From Geodermatophilus dictyosporus (GTDB taxonomy: Bacteria > Actinomycetota > Actinomycetes > Mycobacteriales > Geodermatophilaceae), in assembly GCF_900115505.1 (NCBI RefSeq), contig NZ_FOWQ01000005.1:1-64000 (forward strand): a stretch of 64,000 bases of DNA. The letters run 5' to 3'. The notes beneath the pieces were generated by a model, which did not search any database, was not told the DNA's origin, and saw only the letters and a list, made by a program, of their open reading frames with translations. Both the position numbers and the translations under genes were made by a program. This document shows, piece after piece, positions 1 through 8,503 of this stretch; positions within the stretch are counted from its first letter, which is position 1, and the number at the start of each line of letters is the position of its first letter.

Positions 1-1
1 C

Positions 2-175
2 TGGCTCGACGGCGGCGAGACCAACCTGGCGAACTCGGCGCTGCTGTGCGAGCGGCACCACACCAAGGTCCACCACGGCTTCCGCGTCGAACGACGACCG
101 GATGGTCGGTGGCGCACCTGGCGACCCGACGGCACCGAGATCAGCGTCCCGCGCCACCTGGCCCCGGCCGCCTGA
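2..175 (+). CDS. C-terminal end of an HNH endonuclease (DUF222-type), partial
   Basis: Only the last 57 residues are in the window; the gene begins upstream of base 1. The readable part carries the zinc-finger-like end of an HNH nuclease: a W-L-D-G-G-x-T stretch, then N-x-A-L-L-C-x-x-H-H and a second V-H-x-G. These are the metal-binding and catalytic residues typical of the C-terminus of actinobacterial DUF222/13E12-repeat HNH proteins. Those families occur in many copies in actinobacterial genomes and may be nucleases of selfish or defence origin; the exact role is unknown. The protein stops at a TGA shortly after the HNH core, as is usual. The N-terminal DUF222 part cannot be checked here. 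Confidence 0.75.
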   Translation, partial: WLDGGETNLANSALLCERHHTKVHHGFRVERRPDGRWRTWRPDGTEISVPRHLAPAA

Positions 176-345
176 TCCGCCGGCCCGGCGTCGCCCGTCC
201 GGGTGGGTCACGGCCCTCCCCCGTACGGGGTGCAGGGGCTGATGTGGACGCACCCGTCCGATCTACGTTTCACCCCGTCGCAGCCGGGCGTGGGCAACGG
301 AGCCGGTCCCCTGCGGTCACCCGATCGCCTCACGAGGGGGAACCC

Positions 346-1014
346 GTGCCTCCAGGTACACCCGTGCTCCGCGCCCGCGCCGCCGGAGCCGCAGCACTCG
401 CACTGTCGGCGGCGCTGCTGACCGGCTGCCAGCTGCCCGACGTCAGCATGAGCCCGGACCTCACCGCCCGGGAGGAGGCCGCCGCCCCGACCCGGGCCGC
501 GAGCACCCAGGCCGCCGTCCGCACCGAAGCCGCCCCGGCCACCGCGACCGTCCCGGCCGCGCCCACCACGCCGGCCCGCCCGGCCGGCGACCTCGACACC
601 GGCGCACTCACCCACGCCCTGTCCGCCGGGGACCGCACCGTGGTCATCGACTACTGGACCACCGGGCAGGCGGCCACCTGGACGGCCGAGGACGACAAGA
701 CCGTCCAGCTGGCCGCCCACGTGGAGGGCGGCGACGAGGACAACGAGGTCCTGGTCACCCGCTTCGCCGTCACCGTCGACGACGGCACCACCCGGGCGCT
801 GGCCGCCGAGGACCGCGGCGAGTTCGCCCTCATGCCGCCCTACAGCTACTCGACCGCGCTCACCCTGCCCGGCGCCGCCCCGACCGCCGAGGCACTGACC
901 CTCGAGGTCCAGTTCGACCTGCTGGTCGAGACCGAGCCCGGCTCGGAGCGCTGGTTCCGCCAGACCGTCCTCGACACTCTCCAGCTCCCGCTCCTCCAGG
1001 AGGACCACTCGTGA
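346..1014 (+). CDS. Secreted lipoprotein of unknown function
   Basis: A 222-residue protein starting at a GTG with a strong GAGGGGG ribosome site six bases upstream. Residues 8-27 form a hydrophobic signal peptide ending in the lipobox L-L-T-G-C, so Cys28 should be lipidated and the protein anchored outside the membrane. Residues about 40-85 are a low-complexity Ala/Pro/Thr/Glu linker. The remaining ~135 residues look like a beta-rich soluble domain with no motif I recognise. The gene overlaps the next one by four bases (GTGA), so it is probably produced in a fixed ratio with the glycosyltransferase and may help it export or anchor a polysaccharide; that role is inference from context. Confidence 0.8.
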   Translation: MPPGTPVLRARAAGAAALALSAALLTGCQLPDVSMSPDLTAREEAAAPTRAASTQAAVRTEAAPATATVPAAPTTPARPAGDLDTGALTHALSAGDRTVVIDYWTTGQAATWTAEDDKTVQLAAHVEGGDEDNEVLVTRFAVTVDDGTTRALAAEDRGEFALMPPYSYSTALTLPGAAPTAEALTLEVQFDLLVETEPGSERWFRQTVLDTLQLPLLQEDHS

Positions 1015-2492
1015 CCCAGCTCGTCGTCCCCGGCATGCGGCGCTCCACCGACCGCGTGCACCTCCTGGCCCGGGGCGGCCAGGAGATCCCCGACATCAGC
1101 TCCCTGGTGCCCGAGGAGTTCGGCGGTCCCGCGGTCCGCGACGCGCAGCGGCACGCCACGATCAGCTGCATCATCCCGGCCTACAACGAGGAGTCGACGA
1201 TCGCCGACGTCCTCACCTCGCTGCTGTCGCAGACCCGGCCGCCGGACGCGATCCACGTCGTCATCAACAACACCGACGACGACACCCCGGAGATCGCCGG
1301 GCAGTACGCCGGCGAGCACAGCCGCGTGGTCAAGGGCGAGACCTACACGACCGTCGTCCACGTGCACGACATCGGCGACAACCCCGACAAGAAGGTCGGC
1401 GCGCTGAACTTCGGCTACTTCGTCAGCCGCGGCTACGACTACATCCTCGGCGTCGACGGCGACACCACCCTCGACCGGCGCTGCGTCGAGTGGATGGAGA
1501 AGGAGATGGTCACCGACCCGCGCATCGGCGGGCTCTCGGCCATCTACACCTTCGACAAGGGCCGGGTGCACGGCGCGATGGCGCGGTTCCTGGTGGCCGG
1601 CCAGCGCGCCCAGTTCGCCGGGTTCAACATGGACAACCTCGTCCGCGGCCGGAACATGGCCGTCCTCGGCGGGCAGTGCAGCCTCTTCAGCGTCCGCGCG
1701 CTCGAGGCCGTCATGTACCGCCACCACCAGTCCGCGCCCTGGGTGCGCGACTCGGAGGTCGAGGACTCCAAGCTCTCGCTGCAGATCAAGGACGCCGGCT
1801 TCAACACCAAGATCAGCGCCCGGGCGCGGGCGTTCGTCGGTCCGATGACCACGCTGCGCGCGCTGCACGGCCAGCAGGTGAAGTGGAACTTCGGCGGCAT
1901 CGACCTGCTCTGGCCCGGCCAGCGCGGCGACACCAAGGGCCAGCCGCTGCACCCCAACCTGCGGCTGCGCTGGTACGAGAACATCGCGATGCTGTTCAAC
2001 ATCAGCGCGCGGATGGGCTTCCTGCTGCTGCTGGCCGCGGCGCTGTCGATCGACGCGTTCGTGTTCAACCCGATCTGGCTGATCCCGCCGGCGGTCGCGA
2101 CGCTGCTCAACCTGCGCATCGCCCTGTCGATGCACGACAAGAGCGCGGTCGACATCTTCTACGCGCTGCTGGTCGCCCCCGCCGAGCTCTACATGTGGGT
2201 CCGCATGGGCCACTTCGTGACCGCGTGGGTGCAGTTCTTCGCGCGGGTGGAGAAGGACAACTGGGCGGCCCAGGCGGCGGCCGAGCGGGGTCGCGGGTCG
2301 GCCTACGTCATGCCGGCCGTGTGCGCCGTCGTCACCTTCGCCGTGCTGATCTTCGCCTGGAGCCAGCAGAGCATCGGCGTGCAGTCGGCGATCCTGTCGA
2401 TCGGCTGGCCGGCGCTGTACCTGCTGACCATCCTGCAGACGGTGTTCATGGTGAAGAAGCTGGTCCGCCGCCAGCGCGGCTTCACGGTCTAG
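1011..2492 (+). CDS. Membrane glycosyltransferase, family 2 (poly-hexosamine/cellulose-synthase-like)
   Basis: A 493-residue GT-A fold processive-type glycosyltransferase. Residues 51-60 give the family-2 opening I-x-C-I-I-P-A-Y-N-E; D149-G150-D151 is the metal-binding DxD; the acceptor/base region D-S-E-V-E-D lies at 247-252; and Q-Q-V-K-W at 288-292 occupies the place of the QxxRW signature, with Lys instead of Arg. After the catalytic domain come four to five membrane helices (about 325-480). Such enzymes polymerise and export an extracellular polysaccharide from nucleotide sugars. The GTG start overlaps the lipoprotein stop and is preceded by AGGAGG. The substrate cannot be told from sequence. 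Confidence 0.88.
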   Translation: MTQLVVPGMRRSTDRVHLLARGGQEIPDISSLVPEEFGGPAVRDAQRHATISCIIPAYNEESTIADVLTSLLSQTRPPDAIHVVINNTDDDTPEIAGQYAGEHSRVVKGETYTTVVHVHDIGDNPDKKVGALNFGYFVSRGYDYILGVDGDTTLDRRCVEWMEKEMVTDPRIGGLSAIYTFDKGRVHGAMARFLVAGQRAQFAGFNMDNLVRGRNMAVLGGQCSLFSVRALEAVMYRHHQSAPWVRDSEVEDSKLSLQIKDAGFNTKISARARAFVGPMTTLRALHGQQVKWNFGGIDLLWPGQRGDTKGQPLHPNLRLRWYENIAMLFNISARMGFLLLLAAALSIDAFVFNPIWLIPPAVATLLNLRIALSMHDKSAVDIFYALLVAPAELYMWVRMGHFVTAWVQFFARVEKDNWAAQAAAERGRGSAYVMPAVCAVVTFAVLIFAWSQQSIGVQSAILSIGWPALYLLTILQTVFMVKKLVRRQRGFTV

Positions 2493-2512
2493 CCGGCACC
2501 CACGAGCCCGGG

Positions 2513-2545
2513 GCCGCCGGGGGACGACGAGGTCCCCCGGGCGGC
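2513..2545. terminator. Bidirectional hairpin terminator
   Basis: A 13/14-base GC stem with one bulged C and a six-base loop, lying between the convergent glycosyltransferase and DinB-like genes. No U-run follows, which is normal for high-GC actinobacteria. Confidence 0.6.
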
Positions 2546-2559
2546 GCCGTCGTGTGTGG

Positions 2560-3360
2560 CTACGGACCGGCCGGGGACGACGGCTGCCGCCCCGCGCCCG
2601 GCGGTCCGGCGAACGCCTGGGCGACGTCGAGCCAGTGGTCGGCGGCCGGGCCGGTGGCGCGCAGTGCCAGGTCGGCGCGGTGCCGGCGCTGGGTGACCAG
2701 CAGGCAGAAGTCCAGCGCCGGCCCGGTGACCCGGTCGGCGGCGTCGGCCGGCCCCCAGGTCCACGTGCCGCCGCCGGGTACGGCCAGCTCCACCCGGACG
2801 GGCCCGTCCGGGGGCTCCTCGCCGTGCACCCGGGAGCTCCAGCCCCGCGTGGCGACGCCGAGGTGGGCGACGTGGCGCAGCCGGTCCGTGGGCTCCCGGG
2901 TGGCCCCCACCGCGTCGACGACGTCCTGGCCGTGCGCCCAGGTCTCCATCAGCCGGGCGGTCCCCGAGGAGGCGGCGCTCATCGGCGGGCCGTACCAGGG
3001 CAGCGACGTCGCGGGGTCCAGGCCGCCGAGGACCCGCAGGTACTCCCTTCGCGCGGCGCGCCACCAGGCCAGCAGGTCCGCCGGTGCGCGGCCGCGGTGG
3101 GCGGCGGCGAGCACGTCGACGAACCCCTCCCCGTGCGCCGTCAGCGCGTCGGCCTCGGCCCGGAAGCCGGCGGGGTCGACCGCCGCGCGGGTGGCCGCCT
3201 CGTCGAACCAGGCGAGGTGGGCGACCTGGTCGGCGACGTCCCAGCCGGCGGCCGGGGTGGGCGTGGCCCACGCCGCGCCGTCCAGCGCGGCGAGCACCCG
3301 GTCGAGGTCGGCGGACTCGGCGGCCAGGTCGGCCACCAGCGCCGGCAGGTCCACGGCCAC
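2560..3360 (-). CDS. DinB/maleylpyruvate-isomerase-type metal-binding protein (TIGR03084-like)
   Basis: A 266-residue soluble protein. The N-terminal 180 residues resemble the DinB/MDMPI four-helix bundle: a W-D-V-A-D-Q-V-A-H-L segment supplies the first metal His (about residue 48), and M-E-T-W-A-H-G-Q-D supplies the second group near residue 145. The C-terminal ~80 residues match the SCP2-like tail seen in these proteins. Members include mycothiol-dependent maleylpyruvate isomerase, and many relatives in mycothiol-producing bacteria are thought to be mycothiol-dependent transferases. The substrate is unknown. The GTG start has GGAAGGGGG upstream. It stands alone between a shared terminator and the VWA operon. 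Confidence 0.72.
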   Translation of the reverse strand: MAVDLPALVADLAAESADLDRVLAALDGAAWATPTPAAGWDVADQVAHLAWFDEAATRAAVDPAGFRAEADALTAHGEGFVDVLAAAHRGRAPADLLAWWRAARREYLRVLGGLDPATSLPWYGPPMSAASSGTARLMETWAHGQDVVDAVGATREPTDRLRHVAHLGVATRGWSSRVHGEEPPDGPVRVELAVPGGGTWTWGPADAADRVTGPALDFCLLVTQRRHRADLALRATGPAADHWLDVAQAFAGPPGAGRQPSSPAGP

Positions 3361-3390
3361 CGGGTGGACCCCCTTCCTGTGAGGTGGGCG

Positions 3391-3449
3391 GCCTCCCTGC
3401 AGGGGCCCACCGCGAGCCTGCGAGTGGTGGGGGGCAGGGAGGTCCTTCT
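3391..3449 (-). repeat. Copy 1 of a 3'-end hairpin family (likely terminator of the VWA operon)
   Basis: Read on the minus strand the element begins inside the TAG stop of the VWA gene: AAGGACC, then stem CCTCCCTGC paired with GCAGGGAGG, with a ~40-base loop containing CCCCCCAC, CTCGCAGGCTCG and GGGCCCCT. Three further copies with the same loop and different stems lie at 22202-22260, 29465-29522 and 45338-45400. Confidence 0.75.
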
Positions 3450-4407
3450 AGAAGAGGCGCTGCAGGCGCCAGGCGGCCAGGCCCAGCCCGCAGGCGAGCA
3501 GCAGGGTGGCCACCCGCACGAACCAGTACGAGACGTCCTGCGGCTCGGTGGTGTAGCCGATCTGGCTGCCCAGGTCGTCGTAGACGGCCTCCAGCTCGGC
3601 GCGGGTGCGGGCCTCGTTGTACTGCCCGCCGGTCTCCTCGGCGATCTGCCGCAGCGCGTCGCGGTCGATGGGCACCGGCGTCACCTCGCCGCCGATCTCG
3701 ATGGAGCCGTAGTCGGTGCCGAAGGCGATGGTCGACACCTCGACACCGGCCCCCTGCGCCGCGGCGATCGCCTGGGTGTTCTCCCGGCCCACGGTGTTGT
3801 AGCCGTCGGAGAGCAGCAGGATCCGCGCCGGCGGCAGCTCCTCCTCCTCGGCCACGTCCAGCGAGGACTGGAAGGTGCTGATCGTGGTCAGCGAGGTGAA
3901 GACCGCCTCGCCGATGGCGGTGGCCTCCGACAGCTCCAGGTTGGCGATCGCGCCGCTGACCTGCTCGCGGTCGGTGGTCGGCGCCACCAGCGTCGAGGCG
4001 GTGCCGGAGAACGACACCAGCCCCAGGTTGATCCGCGGCGGCAGGATCTCGACGAAGTCGGTGGCGGCGTCCTTCATCGCCTCGAACCGGCTCGGGTCGA
4101 TGTCCTCGGCCTGCATCGACAGCGAGACGTCCAGCGCCAGGACGACGGTGGCGGTCTCGCGCGGCACCCGCACCTCGGTGCTCGGCTGGGCCAGGGAGAG
4201 CACCAGCCCGAACAGCGCGGCCAGCGTCAGGCCGAACGCCACGTGCCGCACCCAGCCGGCCCGCCTGGGCAGCAGGCTCTGCGCCAGCCCGGTCTGCGAG
4301 AAGCGCGCCGCGTACACCTTCCGCCGCAGCTGCTTGACCACGTACAGCGCCGCCAGCGCGAGCACGGGGACGATCGCGGTCAGCCACAGCGGTGACTGGA
4401 AACTCAC
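3448..4407 (-). CDS. VWA-domain membrane protein (BatA-like)
   Basis: A 319-residue protein with two N-terminal membrane helices (about 8-23 and 55-73), a von Willebrand factor A domain with the MIDAS metal site D93-V-S95-L-S97, and a final membrane helix (about 300-316). Together with the DUF58 and MoxR ATPase genes upstream it forms the common MoxR/DUF58/VWA module, which in other bacteria acts as a chaperone-like system for maturation or stress tolerance of envelope proteins; no partner is known here. It is the last gene of the operon, 34 bases after the DUF58 stop, with AGAGAGG as ribosome site before the GTG. Only one VWA gene is present, where Bat operons of other phyla carry two. Confidence 0.88.
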   Translation of the reverse strand: MSFQSPLWLTAIVPVLALAALYVVKQLRRKVYAARFSQTGLAQSLLPRRAGWVRHVAFGLTLAALFGLVLSLAQPSTEVRVPRETATVVLALDVSLSMQAEDIDPSRFEAMKDAATDFVEILPPRINLGLVSFSGTASTLVAPTTDREQVSGAIANLELSEATAIGEAVFTSLTTISTFQSSLDVAEEEELPPARILLLSDGYNTVGRENTQAIAAAQGAGVEVSTIAFGTDYGSIEIGGEVTPVPIDRDALRQIAEETGGQYNEARTRAELEAVYDDLGSQIGYTTEPQDVSYWFVRVATLLLACGLGLAAWRLQRLF

Positions 4408-4441
4408 GGGCGGGCCTCTCTGCTACGGCGGGTGGGGGCGC

Positions 4442-5515
4442 TCACCGCGACGCCCCGCCGCTGCCGGCGCGCCGCCGGTCGGCGACGAACCGCACGACGT
4501 CCATCAGCCAGTCGCGGTCGGTGCGCAGCTGCAGGTGCCCGGCACCGGCGCGGCGCAGTCCCGCGGCGACGGCGCGGCGCTGCTCGGCCGCGCCCGCGGC
4601 GAACCGGGCGCGGAACTCCGCGTCGCCGGTGGGCACCTCGAGGGTCTGCCCGCTCTCGGGGTCGACGACGGTGAGCAGGCCGACGTCGGGCAGCTCCAGC
4701 TCGCGCGGGTCGACGACCTCGATGGCCAGCAGCTCGTGCCGGGCGCCCAGGCCGCGCAGCGGGCGCTCCCAGTCGGTGTCGCCGAGGAAGTCGCTCACCA
4801 CCACGACCAGTCCGCGGCGGCGCGGCGGGCGGCGCAGCGTCTCCAGCGCCGCGGCGAGGTCGCCGCGCCGTCCGCTGGTGGCACGCGGGGTGGCGACCAC
4901 GGCGCGCAGCAGCCGGTCGGCGGCCAGCCGGCCGGCCTGCGCCGGGTAGCGGTCGACCCGCTCGCCGGTGGTGACGACGGCGCCCAGCCGGTTGCCGCCG
5001 CGCACCGTGAGGTGGCTGACGGCGGCCAGCCCGGCGATCGCCAGGTCGCGCTTGTCGCACAGCCCGGTGCCGAAGTCCAGGCTGGCCGACAGGTCGACCA
5101 CCGCCCAGGTCTCCAGCTCCCGGTCGGCGACGGTCTCGCGGACGTGCGGCACCTGGGTGCGCGCGGTCACCGGCCAGTCCATCCGCCGGACGTCGTCGCC
5201 GGGGTGGTAGGTGCGCGAGTCGCCGGCCTCGGAGCCCGAGCCGGGCACCAGGCCCAGGTGGTCGCCCTGCAGCAACCCGTCGAGGCGCCGCCGCACCGTC
5301 AGCTCCAGGCGCTGCAGCAGGACGTCGGCGGGGCCCTCGCCGAAGTGCGGCGGCGCCTCGCCGGACCCGGGCGTGAGGGCAGGATCGTCCCCGGCGCCGG
5401 GGTCGACGCCCGAGCCCGGGGTGGCCGCGGTCGCCGTCGGCGTCGCCGGCCCGCCGCCGCCCGCCGGGGGTGCCGGGTCCGCGGACGCGCGGGACCGGCC
5501 GCGACGCCAGCTCAC
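4442..5515 (-). CDS. DUF58-domain protein
   Basis: A 357-residue soluble protein. After an N-terminal Ala/Gly/Pro-rich stretch of about 45 residues comes the DUF58 core with the hallmark Y-H-P-G-D-D-V-R-R-M-D-W motif (about residues 105-120) and a degenerate VWA-like fold. DUF58 proteins nearly always pair with a MoxR ATPase, and here the GTG start overlaps the MoxR stop by four bases (GTGA), indicating coupling. I place the start at this overlap because the conserved domain follows it directly and the long upstream reading in this frame is only a shadow of the MoxR gene. Exact function unknown. Confidence 0.87.
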   Translation of the reverse strand: MSWRRGRSRASADPAPPAGGGGPATPTATAATPGSGVDPGAGDDPALTPGSGEAPPHFGEGPADVLLQRLELTVRRRLDGLLQGDHLGLVPGSGSEAGDSRTYHPGDDVRRMDWPVTARTQVPHVRETVADRELETWAVVDLSASLDFGTGLCDKRDLAIAGLAAVSHLTVRGGNRLGAVVTTGERVDRYPAQAGRLAADRLLRAVVATPRATSGRRGDLAAALETLRRPPRRRGLVVVVSDFLGDTDWERPLRGLGARHELLAIEVVDPRELELPDVGLLTVVDPESGQTLEVPTGDAEFRARFAAGAAEQRRAVAAGLRRAGAGHLQLRTDRDWLMDVVRFVADRRRAGSGGASR

Positions 5516-6807
5516 GCCTGGGGGTTGCCGGGGACGTGCCCGTTGCCGGCGGGCTGGCCACCGGGCTGGACACCGTGCTGGCCGTTCTGCGCCGACGGCG
5601 GCTGCTGCGGGGCGGGCTGGCCGTTGGGCACGGCCGGCGGGGGGAAGCCCGGGCCGTAGGGCGCGCCCTGCGGCGGGCCGTACTGCGGCGGGCCGTACTG
5701 CGGCGCCCCGGGCGGCGGGACGGCGGGGCCGCCCGGCGCCGCGGGCCCGTAGCCGCCGGCGCGCTGGCGCGGGGTGACCTGCGGCAGCGGCACGGTCTGC
5801 AGGATCCGCCTGACCACGTGGTCGGCCGGTACGCCGTCGGCCAGCGCGTCGTAGGAGAGCACCAGCCGGTGGCGCAGCACGTCGGCGGTGACGTCGAGGA
5901 CGTCCTGCGGGAGCACGTAGTCGCGGCCGCGGACCAGCGCCAGGGCGCGGCCGGCGGCGATCAGGCCGAGCGAGGCGCGGGGGCTGGCGCCGTAGGACAC
6001 CCAGGAGGCGACGTCGTCCATGCCGTGCTCGCGCGGCTGACGGGTGGCCACGACCAGCCGGACGACGTAGTCGACGAGCGCGTGGTGCACGAACACCTGC
6101 GAGGCGGTGCGCTGCATGCGGCGCAGGTCCTCGGGGCCCAGCACGGTCTCGGCCACCGGCGGCGTCGAGCCCATCCGGTAGATGATCTCGCGCTCCTCCT
6201 CCGGGCTCGGGTAGTCGACGAGCACCTTCATGAGGAAGCGGTCGCGCTGGGCCTCGGGCAGCGGGTAGACGCCCTCGGACTCGATGGGGTTCTGGGTGGC
6301 CAGCACCAGGAACGGGTCGGGCAGCGGGTGGGTGACCCCGCCGATGGACACCTGCCGCTCGGCCATGACCTCCAGCAGCGCCGACTGCACCTTCGCCGGG
6401 GCGCGGTTGATCTCGTCGGTGAGCACGAAGTTGGCGAACACCGGGCCGAGCTCGGTGTCGAAGGCGTCCTGGCCGGCCTTGTAGATGCGGGTGCCGAGGA
6501 TGTCGGCGGGCACCAGGTCGGGGGTGAACTGCAGGCGGGCGAACCTCCCGCCGACGACCCGCGCCAGCGTCTCGACCGCGAGGGTCTTGGCCACCCCGGG
6601 CACGCCCTCGAGGAGCACGTGGCCGCGGGCCAGCAGGGCGACCAGCATCCGCTCGACCAGGCGGTCCTGGCCGACGATCACGCGCTTGATCTCGAACAGC
6701 GCCCGCTCCAGCCGGGCGGCGTCCGCCGACGGCGGGACGGGAGCCCCGGAGCCCACCGCGGAGGAACCGGCGGTCTTCTCGAGCGGGGTGCTGGCAGCGC
6801 TGGTCAC
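5512..6807 (-). CDS. MoxR-family AAA+ ATPase with Pro/Gly/Gln-rich tail
   Basis: A 431-residue ATPase. The Walker A motif G-V-P-G-V-A-K-T lies near residue 75, followed by L-T-D-E-I-N-R-A-P (Walker B) and the sensor segment L-A-T-Q-N-P-I-E. The C-terminal AAA lid runs to about residue 335. The remaining ~95 residues are a disordered tail rich in P, G, Q and Y, with repeats of the Q-Y-G-P-P type, unusual in length for MoxR and perhaps an interaction segment. The start is the GTG with AGGGAG upstream; earlier in-frame starts would add an Arg/Gly/Ser segment without family similarity. First gene of the MoxR-DUF58-VWA operon. Confidence 0.9.
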   Translation of the reverse strand: MTSAASTPLEKTAGSSAVGSGAPVPPSADAARLERALFEIKRVIVGQDRLVERMLVALLARGHVLLEGVPGVAKTLAVETLARVVGGRFARLQFTPDLVPADILGTRIYKAGQDAFDTELGPVFANFVLTDEINRAPAKVQSALLEVMAERQVSIGGVTHPLPDPFLVLATQNPIESEGVYPLPEAQRDRFLMKVLVDYPSPEEEREIIYRMGSTPPVAETVLGPEDLRRMQRTASQVFVHHALVDYVVRLVVATRQPREHGMDDVASWVSYGASPRASLGLIAAGRALALVRGRDYVLPQDVLDVTADVLRHRLVLSYDALADGVPADHVVRRILQTVPLPQVTPRQRAGGYGPAAPGGPAVPPPGAPQYGPPQYGPPQGAPYGPGFPPPAVPNGQPAPQQPPSAQNGQHGVQPGGQPAGNGHVPGNPQA

Positions 6808-7108
6808 GGGGCTCCCTGTCGTGCCGGTCCGTGGCCCTCCGTCGGTCCACGGGGAGGCCGGGAGCGAGCTCGCTGCCCGTCCCCCCGGCCAGTGTCCCAC
6901 CACGACCTGGGGGGACGTCCGCCGTGCGGGACGCCGCGCCGGGCGCCGTCCCGGGGCACTCCGCGGGGATCCACGATCGATCGGCGAGCCGTGCGCCGGA
7001 CGCTGCGTCCGGGGTGCTCCGGCTGCTAGCGTGGGCGTCGCGTCGGGCAGCTCCCCCCGTGGCTGCCCGACGCCCCACTCCCCCGGTCCGCCCCCGTGCG
7101 CGGGCGGC
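6808..7108. other. Intergenic region between the NlpC/P60 gene and the MoxR operon
   Basis: About 300 bases with no credible gene. It should hold the minus-strand promoter of the MoxR operon, though I find no convincing -35/-10 pair. At 7043-7070 lies the hairpin that ends the NlpC/P60 transcript. A TAGCGT hexamer at 7027-7032 faces the wrong way to serve either neighbour. Confidence 0.6.
7043..7070 (-). terminator. Terminator of the NlpC/P60 gene
   Basis: Nine-base perfect stem TCGGGCAGC / GCTGCCCGA with a ten-base loop, 38 bases past the stop codon. Confidence 0.6.
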
Positions 7109-8503
7109 TCACGCGGCCGGCCGGACCGCTCCGAAGTAGTCGCTGCCGAACCACATCGACGTCACCTTGACCACGTCGCCGCTCTGCGGGGCGTGCACCA
7201 CCTTGCCGTCGCCGAGGTAGAGCGCGACGTGGTAGATCGACGTGTACGAGCTGCCCGAGCCCCAGAAGACCAGGTCACCGGCGCGCAGGTCGGCGCGGGC
7301 GACGGTCGACCCGCGGAAGCGCCACCACTGGTCGCGGCTGGTGCCGCCGATCTGGATGCCGGCCCGCGCGTAGGCGTACTGGGTCAGCCCCGAGCAGTCG
7401 AAGCCGTAGACGCCGGTGTCCGGCGGGATGCCGTAGCTGGGGCCGTTGCTGCCGCCACCGCCCCAGCTGTAGGGCAGGCCGCGCTGCGACAGCGCGGCGG
7501 TGGTCGCGGTCTCCACGGCCGAGGTCGTCGGCGCGCCGGCCGTGGTGACCGACGGCGGGGTGGGGTCGGACGGCGGGGTCCTGGGGACCGGGGCGGGCGC
7601 CGGCGCCGGCGCCGAGGAGCCACCCGAGCCGGGCGACGGCGCCGGGGCCGGCGCGGGTGCGGGTGCGGCCGCGGGGGCCGGCGCGGACGAGGCAGCCGCC
7701 GGGGCGGCGCTCGCCCGGGCGGCGGCCGCCCGGGCCGCGGCCGCGGCGGCGGCCTCGGCGGCGGCCTGCTCCTGCTCCATACCGGCGACCTGCTGCTCGG
7801 CGGCGGCGGCCTGCGCGGCCACGGCGTCGCGCTGCTCGGCGAGCGCGGCGGTCTGCTCCCGCGCCGAGATCTCCTGGGCCTGCGCGCCGGCGAGGCCGGC
7901 CGCGGCCTCGGCCTGCAGCGACTCCGCCCGCGTGGACGCCGCGTCGGCCTCGTCGTGGGCGGCGGCGGCCTGCGCCTGCAGGACGGTCAGCTCGCCGACG
8001 ACGTCGACCCGGTGGGTGCCGGCGGCCTCGAGCAGCGCGGCGCGCTCGACCAGCTGCGCGGGCCCGTCGGCGCTGAGCAGCGCGGCCGCGCCCGGTGCGG
8101 TGCTGCCGCGCACGTAGCTGTCTCGGGCGAAGGCGGCCACCTGCGAGCGACCGGTGCCGAGGTCGGCCTCCGCCTGCGTCGCAGCGGCCGCGGCGGCGTC
8201 GGCGGCCTCGCGGGCGGCGTCGGCGGCGGCCTGCGTCTCCTCGTAGTCCTGCAGCGCGATCTGCGCGTTCTGGTGCGCGGTCGCCGCGGCGGCCTCGGCC
8301 TCGGCCAGCTGCGCGCTGAGCACGCCGACCTGCGCCGCGGCGTCGTCGCGGGCGGCCTCGGCGGCGGCGATCTCGTCGTCGCTGGGCGCGGCCGAGGCCA
8401 CGCCGGGAGCCAGGCCCAGCCCGACCACGGCGGCGAGGACCGTCCCGGCCGCGCGGGCGGCCAGGCGGCCCTGTCGGTGTCGAGTGCGCGCTCGCGTGCC
8501 CAC
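7109..8503 (-). CDS. Secreted NlpC/P60 (C40) peptidoglycan endopeptidase, RipA-like
   Basis: A 464-residue exported protein. Residues 1-38 are a signal peptide ending A-S-A-A. Residues ~40-230 form an Ala/Glu-rich coiled coil of the PcsB/RipA type. A Pro/Ala/Ser linker (about 235-315) leads to the NlpC/P60 domain with the catalytic triad Cys370 (in F-D-C-S-G), His425 (Y-H-V-A) and His437 (V-V-H-A-P). Such enzymes cut the stem peptide of peptidoglycan and help daughter cells separate; the coiled coil usually autoinhibits or docks on FtsEX. The GTG start has a strong GGGAGGGG site eight bases upstream. A structured leader precedes it. Confidence 0.92.
   Translation of the reverse strand: MGTRARTRHRQGRLAARAAGTVLAAVVGLGLAPGVASAAPSDDEIAAAEAARDDAAAQVGVLSAQLAEAEAAAATAHQNAQIALQDYEETQAAADAAREAADAAAAAATQAEADLGTGRSQVAAFARDSYVRGSTAPGAAALLSADGPAQLVERAALLEAAGTHRVDVVGELTVLQAQAAAAHDEADAASTRAESLQAEAAAGLAGAQAQEISAREQTAALAEQRDAVAAQAAAAEQQVAGMEQEQAAAEAAAAAAARAAAARASAAPAAASSAPAPAAAPAPAPAPAPSPGSGGSSAPAPAPAPVPRTPPSDPTPPSVTTAGAPTTSAVETATTAALSQRGLPYSWGGGGSNGPSYGIPPDTGVYGFDCSGLTQYAYARAGIQIGGTSRDQWWRFRGSTVARADLRAGDLVFWGSGSSYTSIYHVALYLGDGKVVHAPQSGDVVKVTSMWFGSDYFGAVRPAA

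Noticed and set aside
46-345. Upstream extension of the lipoprotein reading frame
   Set aside because: It overlaps the HNH gene and would bury the signal peptide; the GTG at 346 has a strong ribosome site.
5516-7078. Long N-terminal extension of the DUF58 frame
   Set aside because: It lies over the MoxR gene and is Arg/Gly/Pro-rich; the DUF58 core starts at the GTGA overlap.
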